Shown one piece after another: positions 9,371 to 19,165 of a stretch of DNA of 64,000 nt. The stretch comes from Roseateles oligotrophus (lineage in GTDB: Bacteria; Pseudomonadota; Gammaproteobacteria; Burkholderiales; Burkholderiaceae_C): contig NZ_JACHLP010000002.1 of NCBI RefSeq assembly GCF_014204525.1, positions 558,001 to 622,000 of the forward strand. Direction: 5' to 3'. Positions within the stretch are counted from its first letter, which is position 1. Each line of letters opens with the position of its first letter. A program made the translations under genes and the position numbers. A model generated the notes under the pieces. It was not told where the DNA came from, searched no databases, and saw only the letters and a list, made by a program, of their open reading frames with translations.

Positions 9371-12235
9371 ATGAGTTCCAAGCGTCTTGTCCGAATTGCA
9401 AGCCTCACGGCCATCGGCGCCGCCTGTGCCGGCCTGCTGAGCCCCGCCCTGGCGGCCTCCGCGCCCGCGGCGGCCAGTGGCGCCGTGGTGTCCGCCGAGG
9501 GCCGCCTGGCCGTCAAGTTCGAGAAGATCCGCCTGGCCAATGGCTTCGAGGTGATCCTGGTGGAAGACCACCGCCTGCCCCTGGTGGCCTTCAATCTATG
9601 GGTGCATGCCGGGCCGCAGAACGAGGCCAAGGGCCAGACCGGTTTTGCCCATCTGTTCGAGCATCTGCTGTTCGCCGGCACCAAGCACATCCCGCGCGGC
9701 GAGGCCGACAAAATCGTCGAGGCCGCCGGCGGCACCGATGCCAATGGCTCGACCAACTTCGACCGCACCAACTACTTCTTCACCCTGCCCAGCAATCAGC
9801 TGGAGCTGGGCCTGTGGATCAAGTCCGATATGCTGGGTTACATGATCGACAAGGTCGATGCCGTGGCCCTGGCCAACCAGCAGGACGTGGTGCGCAACGA
9901 GCGCCGCCAGTCCGTCGAGAACCGGCCTTACGGCATCGTCGAGGAGGCCGTCTACCAGGCCTTGTTCCCTGAGGGCCACCCCTACCGCGCCACCGTGATC
10001 GGCTCGCATGCCGACATCCAGAGCATCAAGCTGGAGGATGTGAAGGCCTTCTCGCGCACCTATTACCGCCCCAATAACGCCACCCTGGTGCTGGCCGGCG
10101 ACTTCAAGCCGGCCGAGGCCAAGCAGCTGCTGCAAAAGTATTTCGGCACGCTCAAGGCCGGCGGGCCGGTGCCGCCCGCCCAGGCGGCCCAGCCCCTGAT
10201 CACGGCGGAGAAGCGCGTCAAGGTGAGCGACCGCATCGAGCTCTCGCGCCTGAACCTGGCCTGGCACACGCCCGCCATCTTCCAGCCCGGCGATGCCGAT
10301 CTGGACGTGGCCGGCTACATCCTGGGCGGCGGCAAGGCCAGCCGCTTGCACAAGAAGTTAGTCTACGAAACCCAGCTGGCGCAGACGGTGCAGGTGGCGC
10401 AGGAGTCGCTGGCCCTGGGTTCGGTGTTCGGGGTGGAGGTGGTGGCGCGGCCCGGCAAATCACTGGACGAGATCGAGGCCCTGGTCGACGCCCAGCTGGC
10501 CGAGCTGGTGCAGACGCCGCCGTCGAATGAGGAGTTGCAGCGCGCCCTGGCCGCCATCGAGACCAATCTGCTCTCACGCATGGAAAAGGTCGGCACCCTG
10601 GCCGATCTGATGAACCACTACAACCAGATGGCCGGCGACCCCGGCTTTGTCGGCCAGGACCTGGCCCGCTACCGCGCGGTCACCCCCGAGTCGGTGCGCG
10701 CCGCGGTGATCAAGTATCTGGGCAAGCAAAAGCGCGTCGTCGTGCAGGCCACGCCGGGCGACAAGGTGCTGGCCGCCGAGGTGCCGACCCCGCCCATGCC
10801 CACGGGCAAGGCGCCCGCGCTCAGCGCCGCCGAGCGCGCCCAGCTCAACCCCAATGAGCCCTGGCGCAACAAGCAGCCCAAGGCCGGCAAGGCCCTGGCC
10901 CTGAGCCTGCCCAGCGGCAAGCGCATCGCGCTGAGCAATGGCCTGACCCTGGTCCATGTGCCCAAGCCCGGCCTGCCCCTGGTCAGCGCCAGCCTGATCG
11001 TGCGCGCCGGCCAGCTGAACAACCCGGCCGGCCAGCCCGGCCTGGCCGGCTTCACCGCCAGCATGCTGCAGGAAGGTACGCAAACGCGCAGCGCCCAGCA
11101 GCTGGCCGACCAGATCGCCAACCTCGGGGCCCAGCTGAGCAGTGCCGCCAGCCTGGAGGATTCGCGCATCGAGCTGAGCAGCCTCAAGTCCAATTTCAGG
11201 CAAGGCCTGGCCCTGCTGGCCGATGTGGCCCAGCATCCGGCCTTTAGCGAAGAGGAGTTGCAGCGCAAAAAGGCCGCCCGCCTGGCCGCCCTGGCCCAGC
11301 AGCGCGAGCAGCCCGCGGCGGTGGCCGCCGTCATCGCCAACCAGGCGATTTATGGCGAGGGCCACCCGCTGGCCTTCAGCGCCCTGGGCAATGAGGCGGC
11401 GATCCAAGCCACCGATGCCGCCGCCCTGCGCCAGTTCTGGCAGCAGCAATACCGCCCCGAGCAAGCGGCTTTGGTGATCGCCGGCGACGTCAGCGAGGCC
11501 GAGGCGCGCGAGCTGGCCGAAAGCCTGTTCGGCGCCTGGAAGCCGGCCGCGGCGGCGCAGGTGCAAGCGCCGGCCATTCCACAGGCCAAGCCCGGCGCGG
11601 CCCGCGTGATCGTGGTCGACAAGCCGGGCGCGCCGCAGACCGCCCTGGCCGTGGTCTCCGCCGGCCCGCTGGCCAAGGATCCGCAGGCGGCGGCCATCCA
11701 GGTGATGAATAGCGCCCTGGGCGGCGCCTTCACCTCGCGCATCAACCATCAGCTGCGTGAGGTCAAGGGCTATACCTATGGCATCTACTCCAACTACCAG
11801 ATGGGGCGGCAGGTCGGTGACTTCGCCATCCGCGGCAGCGTGCGCACCGATGTGACGGGCGCGGCGCTGAAGGATATGTTTGCCGAGATTGCCGCCGTGC
11901 GCGCCCAGGGCCTGCAGCCCGCCGAGGTGGAACGCGCCCGCAATGCCCAGCTGCTGACCCTGCCCGGCCTGCTGGCCACCAACCACGTCGTGGCCGCCAG
12001 CTTCGCCGGCTTCTGGTCGCGCGGTTTTGGCGAGGACTATGTCGCCCAGCTGCCGGCCCGCTTTGCCGCGGTCACGCCCGCCAGCGTTCTGCAGGCCGCC
12101 AAGACCCATGTGGATGCCGAGGGCCTGATCGTCGTGGCCGTGGGCGACAAGGCCAAGATCCTGCCCCAGCTGCAGGCTTTTGGCCGCAAGCCCTTGGAAC
12201 TGCGTGACGCCGAGGGCCGACTGATCAAGCCCTGA
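9371..12235 (+). CDS. Secreted/periplasmic M16 (pitrilysin-type) zinc protease, two-domain
   Basis: 954 aa from the ATG at 9371. An in-frame start at 9290 exists, but the ATG at 9371 is followed directly by a signal peptide (residues 1-30, cleavage near ALAAS). The inverted zinc motif HxxEH is at residues 94-98 (HLFEH). Two M16 repeats follow one another: an active N-terminal half and a C-terminal half from about residue 520 without the motif. This arrangement forms the usual clam-shell in one polypeptide. It is likely a periplasmic or outer-membrane peptidase that degrades oligopeptides. Confidence 0.94.
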   Translation: MSSKRLVRIASLTAIGAACAGLLSPALAASAPAAASGAVVSAEGRLAVKFEKIRLANGFEVILVEDHRLPLVAFNLWVHAGPQNEAKGQTGFAHLFEHLLFAGTKHIPRGEADKIVEAAGGTDANGSTNFDRTNYFFTLPSNQLELGLWIKSDMLGYMIDKVDAVALANQQDVVRNERRQSVENRPYGIVEEAVYQALFPEGHPYRATVIGSHADIQSIKLEDVKAFSRTYYRPNNATLVLAGDFKPAEAKQLLQKYFGTLKAGGPVPPAQAAQPLITAEKRVKVSDRIELSRLNLAWHTPAIFQPGDADLDVAGYILGGGKASRLHKKLVYETQLAQTVQVAQESLALGSVFGVEVVARPGKSLDEIEALVDAQLAELVQTPPSNEELQRALAAIETNLLSRMEKVGTLADLMNHYNQMAGDPGFVGQDLARYRAVTPESVRAAVIKYLGKQKRVVVQATPGDKVLAAEVPTPPMPTGKAPALSAAERAQLNPNEPWRNKQPKAGKALALSLPSGKRIALSNGLTLVHVPKPGLPLVSASLIVRAGQLNNPAGQPGLAGFTASMLQEGTQTRSAQQLADQIANLGAQLSSAASLEDSRIELSSLKSNFRQGLALLADVAQHPAFSEEELQRKKAARLAALAQQREQPAAVAAVIANQAIYGEGHPLAFSALGNEAAIQATDAAALRQFWQQQYRPEQAALVIAGDVSEAEARELAESLFGAWKPAAAAQVQAPAIPQAKPGAARVIVVDKPGAPQTALAVVSAGPLAKDPQAAAIQVMNSALGGAFTSRINHQLREVKGYTYGIYSNYQMGRQVGDFAIRGSVRTDVTGAALKDMFAEIAAVRAQGLQPAEVERARNAQLLTLPGLLATNHVVAASFAGFWSRGFGEDYVAQLPARFAAVTPASVLQAAKTHVDAEGLIVVAVGDKAKILPQLQAFGRKPLELRDAEGRLIKP

Positions 12236-12250
12236 TCCTGTGGCCCGGCC

Positions 12251-12278
12251 CCGGCCCCGGCTTGGCCGGGGCCGGTTT
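12251..12278 (+). terminator. GC-rich hairpin after the M16 protease gene
   Basis: CCGGCCCCGGC (12251-12261) and GCCGGGGCCGG (12265-12275) form a perfect 11-bp stem with loop TTG. It is followed by only three T residues, and it lies 15 bp past the stop codon. Confidence 0.55.
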
Positions 12279-12295
12279 GGCGGCACACTGAGCGC

Positions 12296-13291
12296 ATGAG
12301 CGAGACCGTTTTCTACAAGCTGCTGGCCATCTTCATCGCGGTGGCCATAGGCTGGTTTGTGGGCCGCATGCGCTGGTTGGGCGACGCCACGGCCGGTGGC
12401 AGCGGGGGCGACCCCGCGCGGGTGCTGTCGGCCGCGGCTTTCTACATCTTTGTGCCGGCCCTGCTGTTCCGCACCACCGCGCGGGTGGACTTCGCCACGC
12501 TGCCCTGGCTGACGCTGGCAGCCTTCTTCGGCCCCGTGCTGGGCTTGATGCTGGCCGTCTACGCCCTGCAGCGTTGGCGGGGCGCAGGCCGGGCCGGCGC
12601 CGCCGCGCCCAGCGTGCAGGCCATCACGGCCGTGTTCGGCAACACCTTGCAAGTGGGCGTGCCGATGGCGGCCGCCGTGTTCGGCGAGGCCGGCCTGGCC
12701 ATCCACATCACCGTGGTCAGCCTGCATGCGCTCAGCATCCTGACCCTGCTGACCGCCCTGGTGGAGTTGGACCTGGCGCGCGAGCGCGCCGCCGCCGATC
12801 AGGCACAAAGCCTGGGCCAGATCCTGGCCACCACGCTGCGCAATACCGTGGTTCACCCCGTCGTGCTGCCGGTGTTGGCGGGCCTGGGCTGGAACGCCCT
12901 GGGCCTGCGCCTGCCCGCCGTGCTGGACGAGGTCTTGCAAATGCTGGGCACGGCCGTCGTGCCTCTGTGCCTGACGCTGATCGGCATGTCGCTGGCCTAC
13001 TACGGCTGGCCCAAAAGCCTGCGGCCGGTGCTGGGCCTGTTGCTGGCCAAGCTGATCCTGCTGCCGGCCCTGGTGCTGGGCTTTGCGCACTGGGGCCTGG
13101 GCCTGAGCGGCATGCCCTTGGGCGTGGTCGTGATGATGGCGGCCCTGCCCACCGGTTCCAACGCCCTGATCTTTGCCCAGCGCTACCGCTGCCTGGAGGG
13201 TCAGACGACGGCCGCCATCGTCGCTTCCACCCTGTTATTCATGCTGACGGCACCGCTGTGGCTGGCGCTGCTGCATCACTTCAACCCCTGA
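12296..13291 (+). CDS. AEC-family (auxin efflux carrier-like) transporter
   Basis: 331 aa, almost wholly hydrophobic, with about ten predicted membrane segments in the two-bundle layout of the Mem_trans/AEC family. Features include GNTLQVGVPMA in the first half and the late LPTGSNALIFAQRY segment, which is typical of the family. AEC proteins export or import small organic acids such as malate. The substrate cannot be told from the sequence. Confidence 0.88.
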   Translation: MSETVFYKLLAIFIAVAIGWFVGRMRWLGDATAGGSGGDPARVLSAAAFYIFVPALLFRTTARVDFATLPWLTLAAFFGPVLGLMLAVYALQRWRGAGRAGAAAPSVQAITAVFGNTLQVGVPMAAAVFGEAGLAIHITVVSLHALSILTLLTALVELDLARERAAADQAQSLGQILATTLRNTVVHPVVLPVLAGLGWNALGLRLPAVLDEVLQMLGTAVVPLCLTLIGMSLAYYGWPKSLRPVLGLLLAKLILLPALVLGFAHWGLGLSGMPLGVVVMMAALPTGSNALIFAQRYRCLEGQTTAAIVASTLLFMLTAPLWLALLHHFNP

Positions 13292-13306
13292 TTCGAGGTT
13301 TGGCAA

Positions 13307-13990
13307 ATGGGTGAATTTGCAGGCAGCGGGCCGGGTGAGCAAACGAATGACGGCTGCTCAGTCGAGTTCTATTGTCGCCAACCCTATCTGGGCGAGCTGG
13401 ACGAGATCATGGCCTTGCTGCCTGCGAATTCCAGCGTCCTGGAGCTGGGTTGCGGCACCGGCCGGCTGGCCGCGCATCTGGCCGAAGCCGGGCACCGCGT
13501 GGTGGGCGTGGATGATTCCGCCGCCATGCTCAGCCATCTGCCGCCATCGGTGACCGGCGTTCAGGCATCGATTGAAACCATGGACTTGTCGCCGCAGCGT
13601 TTCGACGTGGTACTGCTGCCCAGCCATTTGATCAATCACCCAGACGCAGCGGTCAGGGCGGCCTTTGTGCGCTGTGCCGCAAGGCATCTGGCACCCGCCG
13701 GGGTGTTCTACCTGAAGCGGCACGACCCGAGCTGGTTGCGCATGGTGCAGACCGGCTTCCTGGCTGAGAAGAATGGCGTCAAGTACAGCGCCGAGGCCGT
13801 CAGGCGCCAGGGCGACTTGCTCAGCATCACCCTGGTCTACCAGGCTTTTGGCGAGCGCTGGACGCAGAGCTTCACGGCCGAGGCCCTGGAGGCTGGCGCT
13901 ATCGAGGCCTTGTTGGCCGAGCAGGGTTTTGGCCCCGTGCAGTGGCTGGGCGAGCAGAGGCTTTGGGCCGCAGCCCGTCTGATGGCTTGA
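13307..13990 (+). CDS. Class I SAM-dependent methyltransferase
   Basis: 227 aa. Motif I, LELGCGTGRLAAHLAEAG (about residues 44-61), and the acidic motif VVGVDDS mark a Rossmann-type SAM-binding domain. The remaining motifs are weaker and the substrate is unknown. It starts 15 bp after the AEC transporter stop, so the two may be co-transcribed. Soluble, cytoplasmic. Confidence 0.85.
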   Translation: MGEFAGSGPGEQTNDGCSVEFYCRQPYLGELDEIMALLPANSSVLELGCGTGRLAAHLAEAGHRVVGVDDSAAMLSHLPPSVTGVQASIETMDLSPQRFDVVLLPSHLINHPDAAVRAAFVRCAARHLAPAGVFYLKRHDPSWLRMVQTGFLAEKNGVKYSAEAVRRQGDLLSITLVYQAFGERWTQSFTAEALEAGAIEALLAEQGFGPVQWLGEQRLWAAARLMA

Positions 13991-14006
13991 AACCAAGCTC
14001 GACACG

Positions 14007-14882
14007 ATGAATCCGCAAGACCTGACCCCCTGCAAGATTGTGAGCGCCGCAGCCCTGCCGCCCGAGGCCTTGCGGCAAGCCTTTGTCGCGGCCTTTGCCG
14101 ACTATCTGATCGGCCCTTTCAAGCCCACGGCCGAGCTCTGGCCCGCTTTTTTGCAGCGTCAGGGCGTGGACCTGGGCTTGAGCCGCGCGGCCCTGCGCCT
14201 TGGCGAGCAGGTCAGTGTCGATGTGCTGGCCTTTGCCCTGGTGGCGCCGCGCGTCGAATTGGGCCGCTGGCGTCTGGCCACCATGGGTGCCCTGCCCGCC
14301 GCGCGCGGCAGCGGGGCCGCGCCGGCCTTGCTGGATGACTTCATCCGCCGCGCGCAGGCCCAGGGCCAGGCCGCCGTGGAGCTGGAGGTGTTTGCGCAGA
14401 ACCAGCGCGCCCTGCGCCTGTATCAAAGCCGCGGCTTTGTGGCCCGGCATGAGTTGCATGGCTACCAGGCCGAGCCCGGCCGCGTCCGCGGCCTGGATCA
14501 CCCGGTGCAGGAGATCGCCCGGCAGGAGCAGGCGCTGGCCTGGCTGCAGCAGCAAGCCCCAAGCGATCTGCCCCTGCAGGTCTCGCCGCCCATCCTGCGG
14601 CAGAGCGCCTTGCACAGCTGGCGCTGGGGCCGCGCCCAGCTGATGTTTGCGCTGCAGGGGGAGCACGGCCTGCAGATCAGCAGCCTGCTGGACGCCTCCG
14701 GCCCGGCGCAAGGCGACGCCCGTGTGCTGCTGCAAACCCTGGCCGCTCGCTATCCAGCGCGCAAGCTGCTGGTGCCGGCCCTGCAGCGGCCGGACCTGGG
14801 CGGAGAGGCCTTGCGTGAGCTGGGTTTTGAGCGGCAGGGCTTGCATCAGCTGTGGATGCTGCGAGATTTGTCCGGCGGCTGA
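14007..14882 (+). CDS. GNAT-family N-acetyltransferase
   Basis: 291 aa. An acetyl-CoA-binding GNAT fold lies in residues 1-150, with the pyrophosphate-binding region MGALPAARGSGAAPAL followed by LRLYQSRGF near the end of the domain. The second half (about 165-291) is a degenerate second GNAT-like unit, a frequent layout in this family. It follows the methyltransferase after 16 bp. The substrate is unknown. Confidence 0.82.
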   Translation: MNPQDLTPCKIVSAAALPPEALRQAFVAAFADYLIGPFKPTAELWPAFLQRQGVDLGLSRAALRLGEQVSVDVLAFALVAPRVELGRWRLATMGALPAARGSGAAPALLDDFIRRAQAQGQAAVELEVFAQNQRALRLYQSRGFVARHELHGYQAEPGRVRGLDHPVQEIARQEQALAWLQQQAPSDLPLQVSPPILRQSALHSWRWGRAQLMFALQGEHGLQISSLLDASGPAQGDARVLLQTLAARYPARKLLVPALQRPDLGGEALRELGFERQGLHQLWMLRDLSGG

Positions 14883-14898
14883 CTTCGTAGGAGAAGGA

Positions 14899-15630
14899 AT
14901 GGATCTGCATTTGCAAGGCCGACAAGCTCTGGTGACCGGCGGCTCCGCCGGCATTGGCTTGGCCATTGTTCAGGCGCTGGCCGCTGAGTCTTGCGCGGTC
15001 GCTTTCTGTGGTCGTGATGAGGCTCGCATCCAGGCTGCACTGCAAACCTGCCAGGGCTTGCCTGGCGCAGTGACGGGCCGAAAGCTGGATGTGCGGGACA
15101 TCCAGGCCTTTGGACGGTGGCTGGACGAATTGGGACGCCTCGATGTGCTGGTGCTCAATGTCAGCGCGCTGTCCGGGGACTGGGGCGAGGCGCTGAGCAC
15201 CGACGTGCAGGCGACGGTAGCTTGTGCGGAGGCGGCAATCCCAAAGCTGCTGCGCTCCGACGCTGCGGCCATCAGCTACATCGGGTCCATGGCGGGCTCG
15301 CTGGCGGCGCCCACTTCGGCCGCCTATGGCGCCGCCAAGGCGGCGATGGCTCATTACATGAAGTCCTTGTCCGCCCGGCTCCTGCCCAAGGTCAGGGTCA
15401 ACACGGTTTCGCCGGGTGACACCTTGTTCGAGGGCGGCCTGAGGGACCGTGTGCAGCGTGAAGAACCCGAAGTCTTTGCCAAAGTCTTGCAACGCAACCC
15501 CATGCAGCGTCTGGCCGACCCAGCAGAGGTGGCCCGTGTGGTGGCCTTTATTTCCTGCCCTGCCGCCAGCTTTGTGTCGGGGGCGAACTGGTATGCGGAT
15601 GGCGGTTCGGTTGCGCATGTGCAGTTTTGA
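14899..15630 (+). CDS. Short-chain dehydrogenase/reductase
   Basis: 243 aa. The ATG at 14899 is chosen because a strong ribosome binding site (aggagaagga) sits just upstream and the Rossmann motif begins directly after it. The NAD(P)-binding motif TGGSAGIG, the stretch after it, the catalytic Ser in SYIGSMAG and the YxxxK pair (YGAAK) are all present. The C-terminal VSGANWYADGG closes the typical SDR fold. It is probably an NAD(P)-dependent oxidoreductase of unknown substrate. The next gene starts 15 bp downstream. Confidence 0.93.
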   Translation: MDLHLQGRQALVTGGSAGIGLAIVQALAAESCAVAFCGRDEARIQAALQTCQGLPGAVTGRKLDVRDIQAFGRWLDELGRLDVLVLNVSALSGDWGEALSTDVQATVACAEAAIPKLLRSDAAAISYIGSMAGSLAAPTSAAYGAAKAAMAHYMKSLSARLLPKVRVNTVSPGDTLFEGGLRDRVQREEPEVFAKVLQRNPMQRLADPAEVARVVAFISCPAASFVSGANWYADGGSVAHVQF

Positions 15631-15645
15631 AGTTAGCAGCAGACC

Positions 15646-16206
15646 ATGAATCTTCGAATCCACGCCCTTGCCGAGGCTGACTTTGATCGCTTCGCCACTT
15701 ACCTCAATCGGCATTTGTCGGACAACGGCGCCCCGGGCACCGGCTACTTCCAGCCCATGCCGCGCCAGGCCTCTTTTTTCTCGGCGCCGCGCATGGCGGC
15801 CTTTCGTGAAGCGCTGGGGAAGCCGCTGCCGGGGCCGGGTTGGCGGCGGGCCTGGGTGGTCGTGGATGATGAGGAGGAGGGTGCGCAAGGCGCGATCGCC
15901 GGCCACATCGATCTGCGCGCTTGGGCCGAGCCGCATACCGAGCACCGCTGCCTGCTGGGCATGGGCGTGGACAAGGCTTGCCGGCGCGCCGGCCTGGGCC
16001 AGGCCTTGCTGAGCCATGCCCTGAGCTGGGCGCGGGAGGAGGCGGGGCTGGAATGGGTTGATCTGCAGGTGCTGGCCAGCAACGAGAGGGCGCGGCGCCT
16101 GTATGCGCGCGCCGGCTTTGAGCCGACGGGGCTGATCCCGGCGATGTTCAAGATCGATGGGCAGGTGTTGGATTACGTGGCGATGAGCCGGCGCTTGGGG
16201 GATTGA
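15646..16206 (+). CDS. GNAT-family N-acetyltransferase
   Basis: 186 aa. The GNAT core is seen in the beta4-alpha3 motif (GMGVDKACRRAGLGQALL) and in LASNERARRLYARAGFEPTG, the usual C-terminal motif. It may modify proteins or small amines. It closes the run of small enzyme genes that begins at 12296 and is spaced 15 bp from the SDR gene. Confidence 0.88.
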   Translation: MNLRIHALAEADFDRFATYLNRHLSDNGAPGTGYFQPMPRQASFFSAPRMAAFREALGKPLPGPGWRRAWVVVDDEEEGAQGAIAGHIDLRAWAEPHTEHRCLLGMGVDKACRRAGLGQALLSHALSWAREEAGLEWVDLQVLASNERARRLYARAGFEPTGLIPAMFKIDGQVLDYVAMSRRLGD

Positions 16207-16320
16207 GCCGCTTCGTTGTTATTTCTTGCCAAGGGTAGGACGGGCTCAATTGACGGGTGTCGCAGAAGTCAATGCCTGTGCTCCTTCCGCACTGAACGGC
16301 GAACCTCGGGCTGGCACGAC

Positions 16321-17259
16321 TCATCGCAAGGCCAGCCAAATTTCACTCTGCGCCTGCTGGCTCGGCACATCCGGCGCCATGCTGATGCGGCGTATGACGG
16401 GCGGGATGTTGCGCAGGGTCTCGCCGCTGGCGGGCAGCCAGTCGCGGTAGAGGCGCAAGACCTGCTCGAACAAGGCCGCGTCCGTGCCTTGATGGGCCAG
16501 GCAGGCCCAGCGGCCGGCGGGCAGTTCAGACGCTTCGAGGCCTTGGGTGTTGGCCGCCAATTCGCCGTGCTGGCCCTCGGGCAGGCCAGCGCCCAGGCCC
16601 AGGCGCCAGAGCTGCGCCGCCACCTGCTCGGGGTCGTCAAAGAGGATGTTGTAGGTGGCGCTGCGGCTGGGCGGCAGCCCGTTCTCGCGCCGCCAATCGC
16701 GAAAGCGCTGCAGGCTTTGCGGCAGGCTGGCGGGCGGGCCCTGGTGCATCAGCAGGGCGATGGGGATGGCCGGCTGCTGGGGCAGGATGCGGACTTGGCT
16801 GTCGAAGTCGGCGGTCTGGGCTGAAAGGCTGTTCATCATGGCGTGGAAGCTTGCGGTCAGGGTCTGGAACTGCGCGAGCGCGGGCCAGTCGGGCTGGCGG
16901 GCGCTGCGGCGCAGGGCGGAGGGCGTGAGTCCCAGTTCGCGGCGAAAGACACGGGCCAGGCTCTCCGGGCTGGCATAGCCGCAGGCCAGGGCAATCTCCA
17001 GCACCGGGAGCTGGGGCCTGTGCAGCAGCCAGGCCACCGCTCTTTGCAAACGGCTCATCAACACATAGCGCGCCAGCGGCATGCCTAGCAGGGCGCGGAA
17101 CTGGCGGTGGAAGTGGCAGGGCGAACAGGCGGCCAGGGCGCTGAGTTCTTGCAGATTCAGCGCCGCCTCGGGTTGGCGGTCGATCTGGTTCAGCACGGCC
17201 TGCATGCGCTTGTGCATTCTTTGTGCGGGGCTTGGCGGGGGCAGCGAATCGGTCTTCAT
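16321..17259 (-). CDS. AraC-type regulator with GyrI-like ligand domain
   Basis: 312 aa. Two AraC helix-turn-helix units lie in residues 15-120; the second contains LEIALACGYASPESLARVFRRELG, which fits the family signature. A GyrI-like effector-binding domain (about 150-312) follows. This is the DNA-binding-first order of Rob-like regulators. Such proteins often sense lipophilic compounds or antibiotics. It is divergent from proA and separated from it by 92 bp, but the target is unknown. Confidence 0.9.
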   Translation of the reverse strand: MKTDSLPPPSPAQRMHKRMQAVLNQIDRQPEAALNLQELSALAACSPCHFHRQFRALLGMPLARYVLMSRLQRAVAWLLHRPQLPVLEIALACGYASPESLARVFRRELGLTPSALRRSARQPDWPALAQFQTLTASFHAMMNSLSAQTADFDSQVRILPQQPAIPIALLMHQGPPASLPQSLQRFRDWRRENGLPPSRSATYNILFDDPEQVAAQLWRLGLGAGLPEGQHGELAANTQGLEASELPAGRWACLAHQGTDAALFEQVLRLYRDWLPASGETLRNIPPVIRRISMAPDVPSQQAQSEIWLALR

Positions 17260-17351
17260 CGGGGCTTGAATTTAGCGGCCTACGCGTGATTTGACCTGAC
17301 CGTTCTTGACTTGCTAAGCGTGCTTGGCCGCGCATGGCCGAGAATCCGGGC

Positions 17352-18671
17352 ATGAGCAAGAACAAAGCCCCCGCCAAATCCGCCGCCGCCAAGCCCGAGC
17401 TGGACCTGAGCGTTTATATGAAGGAACTGGGCCTGGCCGCCCGTCGGGCCGCCGGCCTGATGGCCGCGGCCCCCAGCGACCCCAAGAACCGGGCCTTGCT
17501 GGCCCTGGCGCGGCGCCTGCGCTCGGCCGGCAGCGGCCTGGCCAAGGCCAATGCCAAGGATGTGGCCGCGGCCAAAAAGGCCGGTCTGGCCGCGCCAATG
17601 GTGGACCGGCTCAAGCTCACGCCGGAGATCATCGAGACCGTGGCCCTGGGCTGCGAGCAGATCGCCGCCATGCCCGACCCTGTCGGTGAAATCAGCGGCC
17701 TGAAGCGCCGGCCCAGCGGCATCTCGGTCGGCCAGATGCGCGTGCCCTTGGGCGTGTTCGGCATGATTTACGAGAGCCGCCCCAATGTGACCATCGAGGC
17801 CGCTTCGCTGGCGATCAAGAGCGGCAATGCCTGCATTCTGCGCGGCGGCTCCGAGGCCATCCATTCCAATCTGGCCCTGGCCGAGATCGTCTCGGCGGCC
17901 CTGGCCGAGGCGGGTTTGCCGACCACGGCCGTGCAACTGATCAAGACCACCGACCGTGCCGCCGTCGGCCTGCTGATCACCGCGCCCGAAGCGGTGGACG
18001 TGATCATCCCGCGCGGCGGCAAGAGCCTGATAGAGCGCATCAGCGCCGAGGCCAAGGTGCCCGTGATCAAACATCTGGACGGCAACTGCCACAGCTATGT
18101 GGATGCCGAGGTGGACTTCGACCTGGCGCTCAAGGTCATCGTCAATGCCAAGACGCAAAAGGTCAGCCCCTGCAATGCCACCGAGTCCTTGCTGGTGCAT
18201 GTGGAGAGCGCGGCCGATTTCCTGCCCATCATCGGCCACCTGCTGGCCGACAAGGGGGTGGAGCTGCGCGGCTGCCCGCGCACGCTGGCCTTGCTGGGCC
18301 CGATCAAGGGCGCCAAGATCCGCGCCGCCAGCGAGGCCGACTGGAGCGAGGAGTACCTGGCGCTGATCCTCAGCATCAAGGTGGTGGACAGCCTGGACGA
18401 GGCGATCGAGCACATCAACCGCTATGGCTCGCACCACACCGATGCCATCCTGAGCAGCAACCACGCCAACGCCATGCGCTTTTTGCGCGAGGTCGATTCG
18501 GCCAGCGTGATGGTCAACACCAGCACCCGTTTTGCCGACGGCTTCGAGTACGGCCTGGGCGCCGAGATCGGCATCTCCACCGACAAGCTCCACGCTCGCG
18601 GCCCCGTCGGGCTGGAGGGTTTGACTTCCTTGAAGTGGGTGGTGCTGGGGCAGGGGGAAGTTAGGCGCTAA
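17352..18671 (+). CDS. proA: Glutamate-5-semialdehyde dehydrogenase (gamma-glutamyl phosphate reductase)
   Basis: 439 aa from the ATG at 17352; an in-frame ATG lies 18 bp upstream. This is the second step of proline synthesis, the NADPH-dependent reduction of glutamyl-5-phosphate. The aldehyde-dehydrogenase-like catalytic Cys is in [12 protein letters not shown] (about residue 275), and [11 protein letters not shown] and [20 protein letters not shown] are ProA signatures. The first 15 residues are a Lys/Ala-rich extension. Its TAA stop overlaps the stop of the convergent last eCIS gene. Confidence 0.96.
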   Translation: MSKNKAPAKSAAAKPELDLSVYMKELGLAARRAAGLMAAAPSDPKNRALLALARRLRSAGSGLAKANAKDVAAAKKAGLAAPMVDRLKLTPEIIETVALGCEQIAAMPDPVGEISGLKRRPSGISVGQMRVPLGVFGMIYESRPNVTIEAASLAIKSGNACILRGGSEAIHSNLALAEIVSAALAEAGLPTTAVQLIKTTDRAAVGLLITAPEAVDVIIPRGGKSLIERISAEAKVPVIKHLDGNCHSYVDAEVDFDLALKVIVNAKTQKVSPCNATESLLVHVESAADFLPIIGHLLADKGVELRGCPRTLALLGPIKGAKIRAASEADWSEEYLALILSIKVVDSLDEAIEHINRYGSHHTDAILSSNHANAMRFLREVDSASVMVNTSTRFADGFEYGLGAEIGISTDKLHARGPVGLEGLTSLKWVVLGQGEVRR

Positions 18672-19153
18672 GCCAACAACTTCCCCAATCTCCCCAACTC
18701 CCCTCCCAATAACTTCTGCATCTCCTCCAGCTGCGCCGCCGCCGTCTCGGCGGCTTTTTGGTCGGCGCTGGCTTGCTCGCCTGCTGCGTCCAACTGTTTC
18801 TTCAGCGCCGGGTCGGCGTCCTGCAGGCGTTTCAATGCGGCGCTCTTGAACAAGGTGGTGAGGCCCTGGCGTTCGGTTTTCAGGGTCTCGACCTGGCTGC
18901 GGGCGCGTTGATTCAGGGCGCTGAGGCTGCTGGTGGCGCGGGCCTGGAAGTCGTCCCAGCTGTCGGTGGCCAGGGCTTTGCCATCGCCCAGCTCGGCGCT
19001 GTCGGGCAGCAAGAGAACGCTGCCGGGCGCGAGCTTGTTCAGGTCCAGGTGGGGGTTGAGCTTTTGTGCCTGGGCCAGGGTGGCGGCGTTGCCGCTGATT
19101 TTCTTTGTTAGCGCCTGCAGATCGGCGGCCTTGTGGAGCTGGATGAAGCGCAT
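18668..19153 (-). CDS. LysM-like / coiled-coil protein, last gene of the eCIS operon
   Basis: 161 aa. Residues 8-52 look like a LysM-type fold (a run ending [19 protein letters not shown]). The rest is alpha-helical with heptad-like Ala/Leu/Gln spacing and is probably a coiled coil. There is no signal peptide. It lies 12 bp after the beta-helix gene and ends against proA. LysM-like domains serve as baseplate/tube adaptors in contractile tails, but here the position at the end of the operon suggests an accessory or fibre-related role. The function is not known. Confidence 0.6.
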   Translation of the reverse strand: MRFIQLHKAADLQALTKKISGNAATLAQAQKLNPHLDLNKLAPGSVLLLPDSAELGDGKALATDSWDDFQARATSSLSALNQRARSQVETLKTERQGLTTLFKSAALKRLQDADPALKKQLDAAGEQASADQKAAETAAAQLEEMQKLLGGELGRLGKLLA

Positions 19154-19165
19154 GATGCGAACCCT

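Noticed and set aside
10574-13090. Long minus-strand open frame of 838 codons
   Set aside because: It is the shadow of the M16 and AEC genes in GC-rich DNA; its protein is rich in Gln, His, Gly and Ala and has no domain.
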